A stretch of DNA of 64,000 nucleotides from Bacillota bacterium (GCA_023386815.1 JAEWIZ010000027.1:1-64000), one strand, 5' to 3'. Counted from the stretch's first letter, positions 37,381 to 46,317 are shown. Translations and numbers: made by a program. The notes: generated by a model from the letters alone, not told the origin.

Positions 37381-38139
37381 TTACCCCTGCTTTCTTTCAA
37401 CGGATGTTTCCCGTTCCATATCAATTTTTTTGTTATGTAGACATTCTTTTGCCAGATCCGTAAGAATAGCATTCTTATTAATGACGATACAGCTTATGCT
37501 CTCACCGGCCAGTTTTCTGATATCACTTTCTGTGATTACTTTTTTATCAATCCTAAGCTTCTGCTTCCCTCCAGCTTGATTAAAATTCTCCGGAGTGCAT
37601 TCTCTCTCATACCCGGCTTCTACCGGAATGCAGCCGCTGCAACGGGAAGGTTCCGACAGAACTTTCTTCAAATCCTCGGATTGGCAGAAAAGAACTCCAT
37701 AGGTTCTAAGCTGGTTCAGCTTTTCCTCCAGCATGGAGTAATAGGCTTCCGGTGCAGTCTTTCGGTACCGGTATAACTCAATCTCATCCTCCACCAACAG
37801 AACTTGCTTTCCTAACAGAATCGCCTGGGACGCCAGGGAAAGAAAAGGTGAATCACTGCTTCCTCCTGCCAGCTTAGTCATAGCATCCACAGACAACTGA
37901 TAAATAACAACCGTATCATAATCTTCTATCTTAATATTATATTCTTTTAAGAATGCGCAATCAAGCCTGCAACACTCCTGTAGCCCTTTGTTCTCCAACA
38001 GTTCATGGCACTTAGTGTCATGGTGTTCGGTCAGTATCAATACCTTTCTTTGATTGGAAGAGGAAGTACTACTCCCCAGTTCGGTAAGCTTTGCTGCTAC
38101 CCTGGTGAGAATTTCCTCAACCAATTGGTTTTTATCCAT
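37381..38139 (-). CDS. Conserved eut-operon protein of unknown function
   Basis: A 252 aa protein. The ATG at 38139 is chosen because GGGAG lies 8 nt before it and it then clears eutJ by 17 bp; an ATG ten codons earlier would overlap eutJ. The N-terminus DKNQLVEEILTRVAAKL is an amphipathic helix like an encapsulation peptide. The next segment has an alpha/beta repeat with KVLILTEHHDTKCHELL and YDTVVIYQLSVD, resembling flavoprotein-like folds. A CSGCIPVE motif occurs near 200. Related hypothetical eut proteins occur in Firmicutes eut clusters. Function unknown. Confidence 0.75.
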   Translation of the reverse strand: MDKNQLVEEILTRVAAKLTELGSSTSSSNQRKVLILTEHHDTKCHELLENKGLQECCRLDCAFLKEYNIKIEDYDTVVIYQLSVDAMTKLAGGSSDSPFLSLASQAILLGKQVLLVEDEIELYRYRKTAPEAYYSMLEEKLNQLRTYGVLFCQSEDLKKVLSEPSRCSGCIPVEAGYERECTPENFNQAGGKQKLRIDKKVITESDIRKLAGESISCIVINKNAILTDLAKECLHNKKIDMERETSVERKQG

Positions 38140-38156
38140 ATACTCACTCCCTTCGA

Positions 38157-38975
38157 TCAGATAATACAATTCATGGCAATGCCAGCCGGAGTTACAAGAA
38201 ATGGATTATTGGGTTTTACGGTAGGAATTCCGGTCTCACGCTCAATGATTTTTTCGATACCGGTAAGACAGCAGGTTCCACCACATAGATAGATCATATC
38301 GGTCTGCTGCTTATCAATGTATTTATTAATGATGGAGGCCATCTTTTCCACAACAGCCTTGACTACCGGAAGAATCTCCCTGTGTCTGGAATAATCCTGC
38401 TTGATCCGCTCCGCTTCTGCAAATTGAATATGGTAATTCCCGGCCAAGACCAGGGACAGATGGGTTCCTCCCGTCGGCTCATCTTCCGTCCGAATTACAT
38501 TTCCGCCTTGAAAGATCGCAAGGCCGGTGGTTCCTCCTCCGATATCCACTACTACCCCATCCCTAATCTGATAGATGGAATTTGCTGCTGTCGGTTCATC
38601 CAGGATATTCACGACCTCAAAGCCGGCTCCCTCTGCAACATATTGGTGTGTCTTTATACTGCTATCCGTACCTGCCGGCATGGCAATCGCGCAATAGAGA
38701 AGCTCAGAGCCGATTCTCTTTTCCAATTTCTCCTTCAACTCCCTGACAATGATCAGGGCACCGCGATAATCCACGACCACACCGTCTCGAAGGACATCCG
38801 CAGCCTGCTTCTCACAGGCAACCGGATTGTTCTCCTCATCCAAAACAACCAACACAATATATGCAGTTCCAAGATCCAGTCCGACCTTTAATTTTTTTCC
38901 TACCGGTGCAAACGTAACCGTTTCAGACTGCTCAACCCGGTTCATATACACATTCACCCGTTCCAAATCCATCAT
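38157..38975 (-). CDS. eutJ: Ethanolamine utilization chaperone-like ATPase EutJ
   Basis: A 272 aa actin/Hsp70-fold ATPase. The phosphate-1 motif is VGLDLGTAYIVLVVLDE, phosphate-2 is VVDIGGGTTGLAIF, and the adenosine motif is IYLCGGTCCLTGIEKII. Its precise function in the microcompartment is not settled. Start overlaps the pduL stop by 4 nt (ATGA), implying translational coupling. Confidence 0.93.
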   Translation of the reverse strand: MMDLERVNVYMNRVEQSETVTFAPVGKKLKVGLDLGTAYIVLVVLDEENNPVACEKQAADVLRDGVVVDYRGALIIVRELKEKLEKRIGSELLYCAIAMPAGTDSSIKTHQYVAEGAGFEVVNILDEPTAANSIYQIRDGVVVDIGGGTTGLAIFQGGNVIRTEDEPTGGTHLSLVLAGNYHIQFAEAERIKQDYSRHREILPVVKAVVEKMASIINKYIDKQQTDMIYLCGGTCCLTGIEKIIERETGIPTVKPNNPFLVTPAGIAMNCII

Positions 38976-39601
38976 AATCCCCCATTCGTATTTTTTATAA
39001 TTTTGCCGAACACAAATCCGCTGACGTTTGCTGCATTTGCTTCGTCAAAATCTATATGCATCCGGAATCTAAATTGATCGCTGACCCGGATAATCACATT
39101 TCGAAAGATTACGGGACGCTCGCTAAGTACATGTACACTGACCCGTTCCTTATCCATGAGTCCAAGACTCTTTGCAAGATCACCGGGCACATGAATATGA
39201 TTCTGTGCTATAATGACTCCCTGGCAGATCAAAAGACTGCCGTAAGGCCCCTCGATTGTAATGCTTGCGGATCCCTCTACCACTCCCGATTCCCGAATCG
39301 GAGCCTGGATTCCCATTTCCACACAATCGCTTCTTGATAATTCTACCTGAGTCTCTTTTCTAACCGGCCCTAGAACTGCAACATTGCTTTTCTTTGACCG
39401 GCTGCCAATCAGATTCACGCGTTCCTCTGCCAGGAACTGCCCCTGCTGAGACAAATCCCTCTTGGGAGTGAGTTTCGCACCCGGACCAAAGAGTATTTCC
39501 ATATCTGCCTGGGACAAATGCACATGCCTTGCCGAAACCTCCACCTGAACCAAACCAGCCATGGAGATACTCTTTGTAATGGCTTCCACAAGTTGTTCCA
39601 T
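38972..39601 (-). CDS. pduL: PduL-type phosphotransacylase
   Basis: A 209 aa zinc-dependent phosphate acyltransferase, converting acetyl-CoA to acetyl phosphate and recycling CoA inside the compartment. Two barrel repeats carry VSARHVHLS and HIHVPGDLAKSLGL, whose histidines bind zinc. The first 16 residues (MEQLVEAITKSISMAG) are a probable encapsulation helix. It replaces EutD, which is not encoded here. Confidence 0.92.
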   Translation of the reverse strand: MEQLVEAITKSISMAGLVQVEVSARHVHLSQADMEILFGPGAKLTPKRDLSQQGQFLAEERVNLIGSRSKKSNVAVLGPVRKETQVELSRSDCVEMGIQAPIRESGVVEGSASITIEGPYGSLLICQGVIIAQNHIHVPGDLAKSLGLMDKERVSVHVLSERPVIFRNVIIRVSDQFRFRMHIDFDEANAANVSGFVFGKIIKNTNGGL

Positions 39602-39614
39602 ATCTTTTCCTCCT

Positions 39615-40400
39615 TTAGCGGTACTGACCGGCCAAATACATGCACATCATAATATGAAGTGCGCTGGAGATTCGGTTTAATTCCTCAATAATATCTGGTT
39701 TTGTGCACTTGGTTCCGGTACGGTAAGCCTCCGCTGCAACCGTCTCCGTCTCTCTAACTGCGGCACGAAGATGGTTTAGTATTGCATAGGTTCTGCCCAA
39801 GGTATAATCCGGCAATACCATCTGCTTTACCTTATAATATTTCATGGGATCATGGGATCTTTCCCTCAATTCTGTATGGGTCAACCCTAGAATGGTATCA
39901 CTTTTTAACTCTTCCTCCATTACATCACAACGCATAATCTGTCTGAGGACTCCAAGAATTTCTGATAAATCCCTGATTACTTTCTGGTTTTCCTCTTTTT
40001 CGGCCAGAACGGTCTGCTCCAGCACAATCAGAGACTGAAGACTGTCTAACTTCCCACGAAATATAATTCTCGGATGATTCTTAACCACTAGTACGTTCCC
40101 ATACAGATGAGTCATATGTTCTGGTTTTTCTGTATAATAGGCACCGGTCTCGTAGTCAACGAATTTTGCCTCGGGAGCGGTGGCGGGCGCAGGCTTTTCT
40201 TCCGGTATTCTAGATTCGCTTACTGCTTGTTTCTCAGATCTCTCATTACAGGCATTGGCAACTTTGATCTTTCTCTGTTGCAGGTATTCTCTCGCAGCCG
40301 GGGAAAGCAGCTTTCCTTTTTCCACATAATATACCTCCGGCTCTGATGCTTTTAACTCCAACCTGAGAATCGCTTCCGTAATTACTTTCAAACGAATCAC
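39615..40400 (-). CDS. eutT: EutT-type ATP:cob(I)alamin adenosyltransferase
   Basis: A 261 aa member of the EutT family. N-terminal KLLSPAAREYLQQRKIK and central HMTHLYGNVLVVKNHPRIIFRGKLDSLQS match EutT. Supplies adenosylcobalamin to EutBC. The HX11CCX2C metal motif described for Salmonella EutT is not visible; only Cys51 occurs in that stretch. A Pro/Ala-rich insert lies at about 65-80. Confidence 0.87.
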   Translation of the reverse strand: MIRLKVITEAILRLELKASEPEVYYVEKGKLLSPAAREYLQQRKIKVANACNERSEKQAVSESRIPEEKPAPATAPEAKFVDYETGAYYTEKPEHMTHLYGNVLVVKNHPRIIFRGKLDSLQSLIVLEQTVLAEKEENQKVIRDLSEILGVLRQIMRCDVMEEELKSDTILGLTHTELRERSHDPMKYYKVKQMVLPDYTLGRTYAILNHLRAAVRETETVAAEAYRTGTKCTKPDIIEELNRISSALHIMMCMYLAGQYR

Positions 40401-40446
40401 CTCCTCCTATTCCTGCGGCTCTAAGCCGCAGGAAAGAATGTTATTG

Positions 40447-40728
40447 TTATCCTAATTTAGGAAGTATGGATTCTACCTCATCGTGAGGTCTTGGAATAAC
40501 ATGAATGGAAACTAATTCGCCAATTCGTTCTGCTGCTGCAGCACCGGCATCCACAGATGCCTTTACGGCACCTACATCCCCACGAACCATGACGGTAACG
40601 AGTCCCCCACCTACATGAACCTTGCCAATTAAAGTTACATTTGCTGCTTTAACCATTGCATCCGCTGCCTCGATGGATGCTACCAATCCCTTTGTCTCTA
40701 TCATTCCTAATGCTTGCATTGTTGCCAT
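40447..40728 (-). CDS. eutM: Hexameric BMC-H shell protein EutM
   Basis: A 93 aa single BMC-domain protein that tiles the shell facets. Motif: ALGMIETKGLVASIEAADAM and GDVGAVKASVDAGAAAAE. Eighteen bp after eutE. Confidence 0.96.
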   Translation of the reverse strand: MATMQALGMIETKGLVASIEAADAMVKAANVTLIGKVHVGGGLVTVMVRGDVGAVKASVDAGAAAAERIGELVSIHVIPRPHDEVESILPKLG

Positions 40729-40746
40729 AATAATATCCTCCTTTTA

Positions 40747-42222
40747 CTATGCGGATTGTATCCGCTTGATTATTTTTTGTACAATTTCTTCAATATTAAC
40801 TGCATTGATGTCTGTTCCGAAGCAGATGCCTGCATCTTCTACCGGAGCACTGCGCCGAATCTCCTCCATACTGCGGATACCGTAAGCCACACGCCTGATA
40901 TCCAACAGATTCATCGGCCCTACATTCTCCGAGGTTGCACTACCACCAATGGCACCGCAACCCAGGGTCAGGGAAGGCATCAGCCCTGTTGTGCCTCCGA
41001 TTCCGCCTAAAGCACTTGGGGTATTCACCAAGATTCTGGAAGCAGGAATTCTTCGTGAGAAATAGTCAATAATCTTCTCATCTTTCGAGTGAATGGCAAA
41101 GGTGTGCCCTGCTCCTTCATAATGTAGTATCTCCGTACATACTTCACAAACCTTCACATAGTTCTCTGCTGTGTAGAAGGCCAGGATCGGAGCCAGCTTT
41201 TCGTTGGAATAGGGATGCCCTCTTCCAACTCCGTCCTCCCTTGCCACCAACACTTTCACAGTTTCCGGTATCTGAAGTTGTGCCAGCTCCGCGATGGTCT
41301 GTACACTCTTTCCTACTATCATCGGATTCATGGTTCCGTTTGCCCGAAGAATGAAATCTCCCAGCCTCTTTCGTTCCATATCGTTTAGGAAATAAGCACC
41401 CTGCTTCTCCATCTCCCTCTGAACTTCCTCCGCCATATCCCTGTCGCAGATGACGGACTGCTCGGAAGCACAGACAGTTCCGTTATCAAAGGTCTTAGAA
41501 TCCATGATACATTTTACTGCTGTCGCAAGATCTGCCGACCGTTCTATGTAGGCCGGGCCGTTTCCCGGGCCGACGCCGATGGCCGGGGTTCCCGAGGAAT
41601 AGGCTGCACGCACCATGGCTGAACCTCCGGTTGCCAATATCATGGATACATCCGCATGCCGCATCAGGCTTTCTGTCGCCTGCATGGTCGGAATGGTGAT
41701 ACAGCTTACCAGATCCTCATTCCCACCTGCCTCAGCAATTGCCTGACGTATTACCTTTACAGCTTCAATGATGCATTTCAAGGCGCTGGGATGCGGGGAG
41801 AATACAATTGCATTTCCCGCCTTAATGGCAATCTCGGCCTTATATAGCGTGGTAGAAGTAGGATTGGTAGAAGGAATGATACCGGCGATTACACCTACCG
41901 GGATAGCAATGGATCGCACCTGCTTTTCTTCATCCCTGGCAATCTCACCGATTGTCTTCATATCCTTAATCTCCTCATATACCCCATGGCTTGCGAATAC
42001 ATTCTTGATCACCTTATCGTCTACAATTCCAAAACCCGTCTCTTCATGAGCCATCTCTGCCAGCCGTCTTGCATTCCGGACTCCGGCAAAGGCTATGGAT
42101 TTGACAATCTTATCCACCTCACTCTGACTCTTAAGGCTCAGCTCCTGCTGTGCTGCTTTTGCTTTATCAACCAATTCCCGAACTTCCTGCACTGACAAAA
42201 GATCTTTATCATATAACTGCAT
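40747..42222 (-). CDS. eutE: CoA-acylating acetaldehyde dehydrogenase EutE
   Basis: A 491 aa aldehyde dehydrogenase. It turns acetaldehyde, NAD+ and CoA into acetyl-CoA. Nucleophile Cys251 in TFDNGTVCASEQ. The N-terminal 18 residues form a helix suited to encapsulation. Four bp after the BMC-H/SAP-like gene. No EutG alcohol dehydrogenase is encoded in the operon, so NADH would be reoxidised by an enzyme encoded elsewhere or via the PduS-like protein. Confidence 0.96.
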   Translation of the reverse strand: MQLYDKDLLSVQEVRELVDKAKAAQQELSLKSQSEVDKIVKSIAFAGVRNARRLAEMAHEETGFGIVDDKVIKNVFASHGVYEEIKDMKTIGEIARDEEKQVRSIAIPVGVIAGIIPSTNPTSTTLYKAEIAIKAGNAIVFSPHPSALKCIIEAVKVIRQAIAEAGGNEDLVSCITIPTMQATESLMRHADVSMILATGGSAMVRAAYSSGTPAIGVGPGNGPAYIERSADLATAVKCIMDSKTFDNGTVCASEQSVICDRDMAEEVQREMEKQGAYFLNDMERKRLGDFILRANGTMNPMIVGKSVQTIAELAQLQIPETVKVLVAREDGVGRGHPYSNEKLAPILAFYTAENYVKVCEVCTEILHYEGAGHTFAIHSKDEKIIDYFSRRIPASRILVNTPSALGGIGGTTGLMPSLTLGCGAIGGSATSENVGPMNLLDIRRVAYGIRSMEEIRRSAPVEDAGICFGTDINAVNIEEIVQKIIKRIQSA

Positions 42223-42226
42223 TCGG

Positions 42227-43060
42227 TTATCTCTCCTGTTCTATAAATTTACTGATTGAATCAATTAACTCATGTTTTGTTGCGAAGCGAATCTGCTTTC
42301 TTGTCATGTTGGTAATACCAAGCTCTCTGGCCAAGCTTCGCAGGCGTTCCACCGTCATCTCCTTTAAATGCTCCGGTGTCAGCTGCTTGCGTTCTGTCCC
42401 GTTGTCATTTGCTTCACCACTGTTTTCTTTGTCCGTTTGAGCTTCATTTGGCACCTTGGAATTTGGTTTCTGCTCCTGTTGCTGTTCCACTTCTCTCTGT
42501 GATTCCTGTTCCGGCTGCAACTCTTCTTCACTCTGCGATTCTGGTTCCGCCTGCAGCCCAACTTCTCCCTGTGATTCCGGTTCCGCCTGCAGCCCAACTT
42601 CACTTTGTGATTCCGTTTCCGGCTGCAATTTTGATTCCTCCTGTTGCTCTGGAGCTGGAACGATCAGAATCTCATGATTACTGCTATCACGAGCAGGAGA
42701 CATTAAAAGAGTCTCATCGTCTTTTGAAGAAGCTGTTGTTTCCTGCCGGACTATAGGTTCAGGCACTTTTGGAGAAATCTGTGTATTGACAGCTCGAGCC
42801 GGGAGCATCTTTTCAATTCTCTCCGAGGGTCTGGGAATTACATGCACCGATATAACCTTTCCTACCCTCTCTGCTGCCGTTCTTGAAGCATCCATTGCCG
42901 CTTTCACGGCTCCTACATCTCCGTTAATCAGTACGGTTACCAATCCGCCCTGCACCAGGATCACATCAACCATTGTTACGTTGGCTGCCTTGAGTGCACT
43001 GTCCAGTGCCTCCACGGCTGCCAAATAGCCATAGACTTCAATCATACCTAAAGCCTTCAT
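42227..43060 (-). CDS. BMC-H shell protein fused to a repeat linker and a SAP/Rho-N-like domain (EutK-like)
   Basis: A 277 aa protein. The ATG at 43060 is chosen because GGGGGA lies 5 nt upstream and it begins MKALGMIEVYGYL, a standard BMC start; an ATG 15 codons earlier lacks a site. Residues 1-86 form a complete BMC-H domain. 87-226 is an acidic, Gln/Glu/Ser-rich linker with 12-residue repeats. 227-277 (LTPEHLKEMTVERLRSLARE... with TKHELIDSI) resembles the Rho N-terminal/SAP fold, a nucleic-acid-binding helical module. E. coli EutK instead carries a C-terminal helix-turn-helix. Function of the tail unknown. Confidence 0.85.
   Translation of the reverse strand: MKALGMIEVYGYLAAVEALDSALKAANVTMVDVILVQGGLVTVLINGDVGAVKAAMDASRTAAERVGKVISVHVIPRPSERIEKMLPARAVNTQISPKVPEPIVRQETTASSKDDETLLMSPARDSSNHEILIVPAPEQQEESKLQPETESQSEVGLQAEPESQGEVGLQAEPESQSEEELQPEQESQREVEQQQEQKPNSKVPNEAQTDKENSGEANDNGTERKQLTPEHLKEMTVERLRSLARELGITNMTRKQIRFATKHELIDSISKFIEQER
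42501..42608. repeat. 36-bp tandem repeats coding the BMC-H linker
   Basis: Three adjoining 36-bp units (42501-42536, 42537-42572, 42573-42608), each beginning GATTC on the plus strand. A partial fourth unit follows from 42609 and a degenerate one precedes. Units 2 and 3 are nearly identical. In frame they give 12-residue repeats rich in Glu, Ser and Gln, so copy-number changes would alter linker length without breaking the frame. Confidence 0.85.
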
Positions 43061-43197
43061 TGCATCCCCCCATTCCTGAATTAATTTATTAAGATTACTT
43101 TCCAAGTTTTTAATGGGAGCTATTCTGAATTTCTCTTAATGTGAATTCACTTTTCTACTCACACCAGGATACTAGAATATTCCGTACCCTAACAGCA

Positions 43198-43848
43198 TTA
43201 TAGTCTCGGATTATCTGCAACAAATTCAATGGCTGCGGCAAAGGCTTCACAGGCCGATTTACAGGCTGACTGGCTGCCGGTAAGCAATGCACCGCCAAAG
43301 TTCGTCTCAGATGGAGGTGCATATAAGATACACATTTTCACATCCGCTGCTTTGATTGCTGCATCTACCCCATACATCGCCTCAAGGGGAGGAGCAATAA
43401 GATAAGCCAGGGCTTCTCCCTCTTCAATTCCTGCTCCCTTGGAGAGATAGGATCCAGTACGGGAGATGCAGTGGGCATAATATACGATAGTATCATCTTC
43501 ATTGGCTGAAACAAAATGTGCTTCGTTCTCAATCGTATTCACACAGGCCTCCAGCCCGCTTTTCACTTCAGCAGGATTTGGACCTGCCAGGATACCGATA
43601 ATCTCACCTGCCAGTTTCGTGTTGGCATTGGCAGCACCACCGTAGAAGCTCTTGGCATAAACCACCTTAACATCTGCAGCCTTGGTAGCTTCATCCAGTG
43701 CAGTATAGGTAACATCGTCACAATCCGATGTAATTAATGCCAGGGATTTCTGATCGGGGGTAAGACCCAATTCCTTTGCCAAATCCGCACTAACATTCGG
43801 AATGATTTTTGTAGCAAGCACGCTTGCCTTTACAGGATCTCGTTTCAT
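43198..43848 (-). CDS. eutL: Trimeric BMC-T shell protein EutL
   Basis: A 216 aa tandem-BMC shell protein with a gated pore. It begins MKRDPVKASVLATKIIPNVS and has YAKSFYGGAANANTKLAGE and LYAPPSETNFGGALLTGSQ. Seventeen bp after eutC. The following 137-bp gap holds no terminator that I can see. Confidence 0.95.
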   Translation of the reverse strand: MKRDPVKASVLATKIIPNVSADLAKELGLTPDQKSLALITSDCDDVTYTALDEATKAADVKVVYAKSFYGGAANANTKLAGEIIGILAGPNPAEVKSGLEACVNTIENEAHFVSANEDDTIVYYAHCISRTGSYLSKGAGIEEGEALAYLIAPPLEAMYGVDAAIKAADVKMCILYAPPSETNFGGALLTGSQSACKSACEAFAAAIEFVADNPRL

Positions 43849-43865
43849 GATATCATCCTCCTCTA

Positions 43866-44759
43866 TTAAAGTTTTAAATCGGTTCCGCTGGCCTTATTCT
43901 CCAGAATCGTTTTAATGATCTCTGAAATATGGGCTCCCGCTTCTGCTGGTATAGTACCTTCTTTATGTATATTGGATACGACAGTTCTTCTGGCCTCAGG
44001 CATGCCCACGGTTGCCTTATAAGCGATATACGCTGACATGGATTGGGCTGTAATCAGTCCTGGCCGTTCCCCGATCAGAACACAGGTTACAGTTGCTCCG
44101 GTAAGCTCCGAGATATGATCCATAGCTCCCACACGTCCATATTTACAGAAGAACACGGTTCCTACGTCAATACCATAGCTCTTTAAGCCCTGCATAATTC
44201 CCGGCAGTACATCCGCAACATTGGCTGCAACAGCCGCTGAGCTTAATCCGTCGGATACATAAATTTGCACTGTAGGGTTCTTTTTGCATTTCTCCAGCAC
44301 TGTCTTAATACCTTCCTCATTCAGCTTTTTCCCCAGATCAGGACGGGTCAGATAAACGTCCTTGGAGTCGCACAGGGTCTGTACGGTAAAGAAGCCCATA
44401 TTATCAATAAAGCTCTGATCCACATCGGAGAATACCGCATCCTGGGCAGCGGAATGGGCAGCTCTGAACTGGAGGCTGGGACCTGTCTTATAACGGGCGC
44501 CTGCCTTCCCAATGCCCAACCGGCAAGGTGCGTATTGCTTTAACTCATAGTAGGCATCCCGGTTCACCGGATTCTCAACCAGATACTGCTTGCGGATATC
44601 AACCTCCGTCACATCCGGCAGACATCCGTCTTCTATTACGGTTCCTGCACTGATTCTGGTTTGTGCTTCTTTTATTATCTCTGATGCACTGCTGTCAGAT
44701 AAATTCATTTCCTTTAGTACCTGCTCTATAATTCCTCTTAAATCAATTTCATTTACCAT
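43866..44759 (-). CDS. eutC: Ethanolamine ammonia-lyase small subunit EutC
   Basis: A 297 aa subunit that helps bind adenosylcobalamin. Motifs: GRVGAMDHISELTGATVTCVLIGERPGL and LQFRAAHSAAQDAVFSDV. The N-terminal DLRGIIEQVLKEMNLS is the probable encapsulation helix. Fifteen bp after eutB. Confidence 0.96.
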   Translation of the reverse strand: MVNEIDLRGIIEQVLKEMNLSDSSASEIIKEAQTRISAGTVIEDGCLPDVTEVDIRKQYLVENPVNRDAYYELKQYAPCRLGIGKAGARYKTGPSLQFRAAHSAAQDAVFSDVDQSFIDNMGFFTVQTLCDSKDVYLTRPDLGKKLNEEGIKTVLEKCKKNPTVQIYVSDGLSSAAVAANVADVLPGIMQGLKSYGIDVGTVFFCKYGRVGAMDHISELTGATVTCVLIGERPGLITAQSMSAYIAYKATVGMPEARRTVVSNIHKEGTIPAEAGAHISEIIKTILENKASGTDLKL

Positions 44760-44774
44760 TCCTTACACCTCCTC

Positions 44775-46145
44775 TCATTTTTTCAAAAATACGGATGCAT
44801 CTCCTGCAAGCGGTGTTAATTTGCCATTCTCGGAGAATCCCATCTTCTCCAGCCACAGATCAAATTCCCTAATCGGGCGAAGTCCGAAGGTCTCACGTAG
44901 TGCAGCCGCTTCATGATAACCGGTGCACTGGTACATCAGCATACAATCATCTCCCTGAGGTACACCCATGACATAATTACAGCCAGCAGCTACCAATAAG
45001 GTTGCCAGATTCTCCACATCGTTCTGGTCTGCTTTCATATGATTCGTATAGCAGGCATCGCATCCCATTGGTATTCCGGTAAGTTTTCCCATAAAATGAT
45101 CCTCCAGACCGGCACGGATAATCTGCTTTGAATCGTAGAGGTACTCGGGACCGATAAATCCAACTACTGTGTTCACCAGATAAGGTTGGTACCTCTTGGC
45201 AAGACCGTAGCAGCGTGCCTCCATGGTTACCTGATCCCAGCCGTTATGAGCCTCTGATGACAGCTCTGAGCCCTGCCCGGTTTCAAAATACATTACATTG
45301 GTGCCGGTAGCAGTACCCTTTTTCAGCATCAGCTCCCTTCCTTCCTGGAGCATCTTGGTGGTAATTCCGAAGGCTTCATTCCCCTTCTGGGAACCTGCGA
45401 TGGATTGGAACATCAAATCCACTGGGGCATTGAATTTATCAATTGCCTCCATCTGCGTCGTAACATGCGCTAATACGCTGATTTGTGTGGGGATTTCCCA
45501 TTTATTTTTAAATTCATCAAAGTTCTTTAAGATACGTGATACATTTTCTACAGTATCATCCACTGGATTTAGACCCAAAACCGCATCTCCACAGCCAAGG
45601 CTGAAGCCTTCCATTGCGGAAGCCATTATGCCCTTAATATCATCCGTTGTGTGATTGGGCTGCAGTCTGGAGGAAAAGGTTCCCGGAAGACCGATGGTGG
45701 TATTGCAATGTGCGGTAACACGAATCTTCTTCGCAGCATAGATCAGATCCAGATTGCTCATCAGCTTGCACACCGCGGCTACAATTTCGCTGGTGATACC
45801 CCGGGATGCCCGGCTTATCATGGTTCCATCCGTACGGATATCCAGAATCCATTCCCGGAACTGGGCAACCGTCATATTCTTGAATTCATTGTATATGGTT
45901 TCATTCACATCATCTTGTATAACCCTGGTTACTTCATCCTCTTCATAAGGAACTGCCGGATTATTCCTTAGCTCCTCCAGCGTAATCTGAGAAAGAACCA
46001 CCTTGGCAGCAACTCTCTCTTCTGCTGACTCTGCTGCGATCCCTGCCAGCTTATCACCGGATTTTTCTTCATTTGCCTTAGCCATAACTTCCCGGAGTGA
46101 TTTAAACTCATAGGTATGGCCAAATAGTTTGGTTTTCAGTATCAA
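44775..46145 (-). CDS. eutB: Ethanolamine ammonia-lyase large subunit EutB
   Basis: A 456 aa catalytic TIM-barrel subunit. With EutC and adenosylcobalamin it splits ethanolamine into acetaldehyde and ammonia. Motifs: LGLNPVDDTVENVSRIL, YFETGQGSELSSEAHNGWDQ and GIPMGCDACYTNHMKADQND. A strong ribosome site (AAGGAGGG) precedes it. A structured 136-bp element separates it from eutA. Confidence 0.97.
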   Translation of the reverse strand: MILKTKLFGHTYEFKSLREVMAKANEEKSGDKLAGIAAESAEERVAAKVVLSQITLEELRNNPAVPYEEDEVTRVIQDDVNETIYNEFKNMTVAQFREWILDIRTDGTMISRASRGITSEIVAAVCKLMSNLDLIYAAKKIRVTAHCNTTIGLPGTFSSRLQPNHTTDDIKGIMASAMEGFSLGCGDAVLGLNPVDDTVENVSRILKNFDEFKNKWEIPTQISVLAHVTTQMEAIDKFNAPVDLMFQSIAGSQKGNEAFGITTKMLQEGRELMLKKGTATGTNVMYFETGQGSELSSEAHNGWDQVTMEARCYGLAKRYQPYLVNTVVGFIGPEYLYDSKQIIRAGLEDHFMGKLTGIPMGCDACYTNHMKADQNDVENLATLLVAAGCNYVMGVPQGDDCMLMYQCTGYHEAAALRETFGLRPIREFDLWLEKMGFSENGKLTPLAGDASVFLKK

Positions 46146-46181
46146 TTGCTTTCCCTCCTTGTTTTAAGCGTTAATAGGTGA

Positions 46182-46317
46182 TTGCGAAACGATATAGATT
46201 GTAAATTTTTCATACAATTAGTACAAATTCCTTCACTCCATGCTGTATACGGCAAATTTCGTTCAGGAACCTGTACTAATTGTATGAAAAATAGCTACAG
46301 TTACTGAGTTTCGCAAA
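46182..46317. repeat. Palindromic element between eutA and eutB (MITE-like)
   Basis: Outer 9-bp inverted repeats TTGCGAAAC (46182-46190 / 46309-46317). Inner perfect 21-bp inverted repeats at 46205-46225 and 46272-46292. The RNA would fold into a long hairpin but lacks a T run. A related half (ATAGGT..TGCGAAAC.ATATAG) recurs at about 61519-61542 before niaR. It may be a miniature mobile element or an RNA regulator or processing element. Confidence 0.7.

Noticed and set aside
42376..42756. Overlapping frames opposite the BMC-H linker
   Set aside because: They mirror the repetitive Glu/Gln-rich linker; no start signals.
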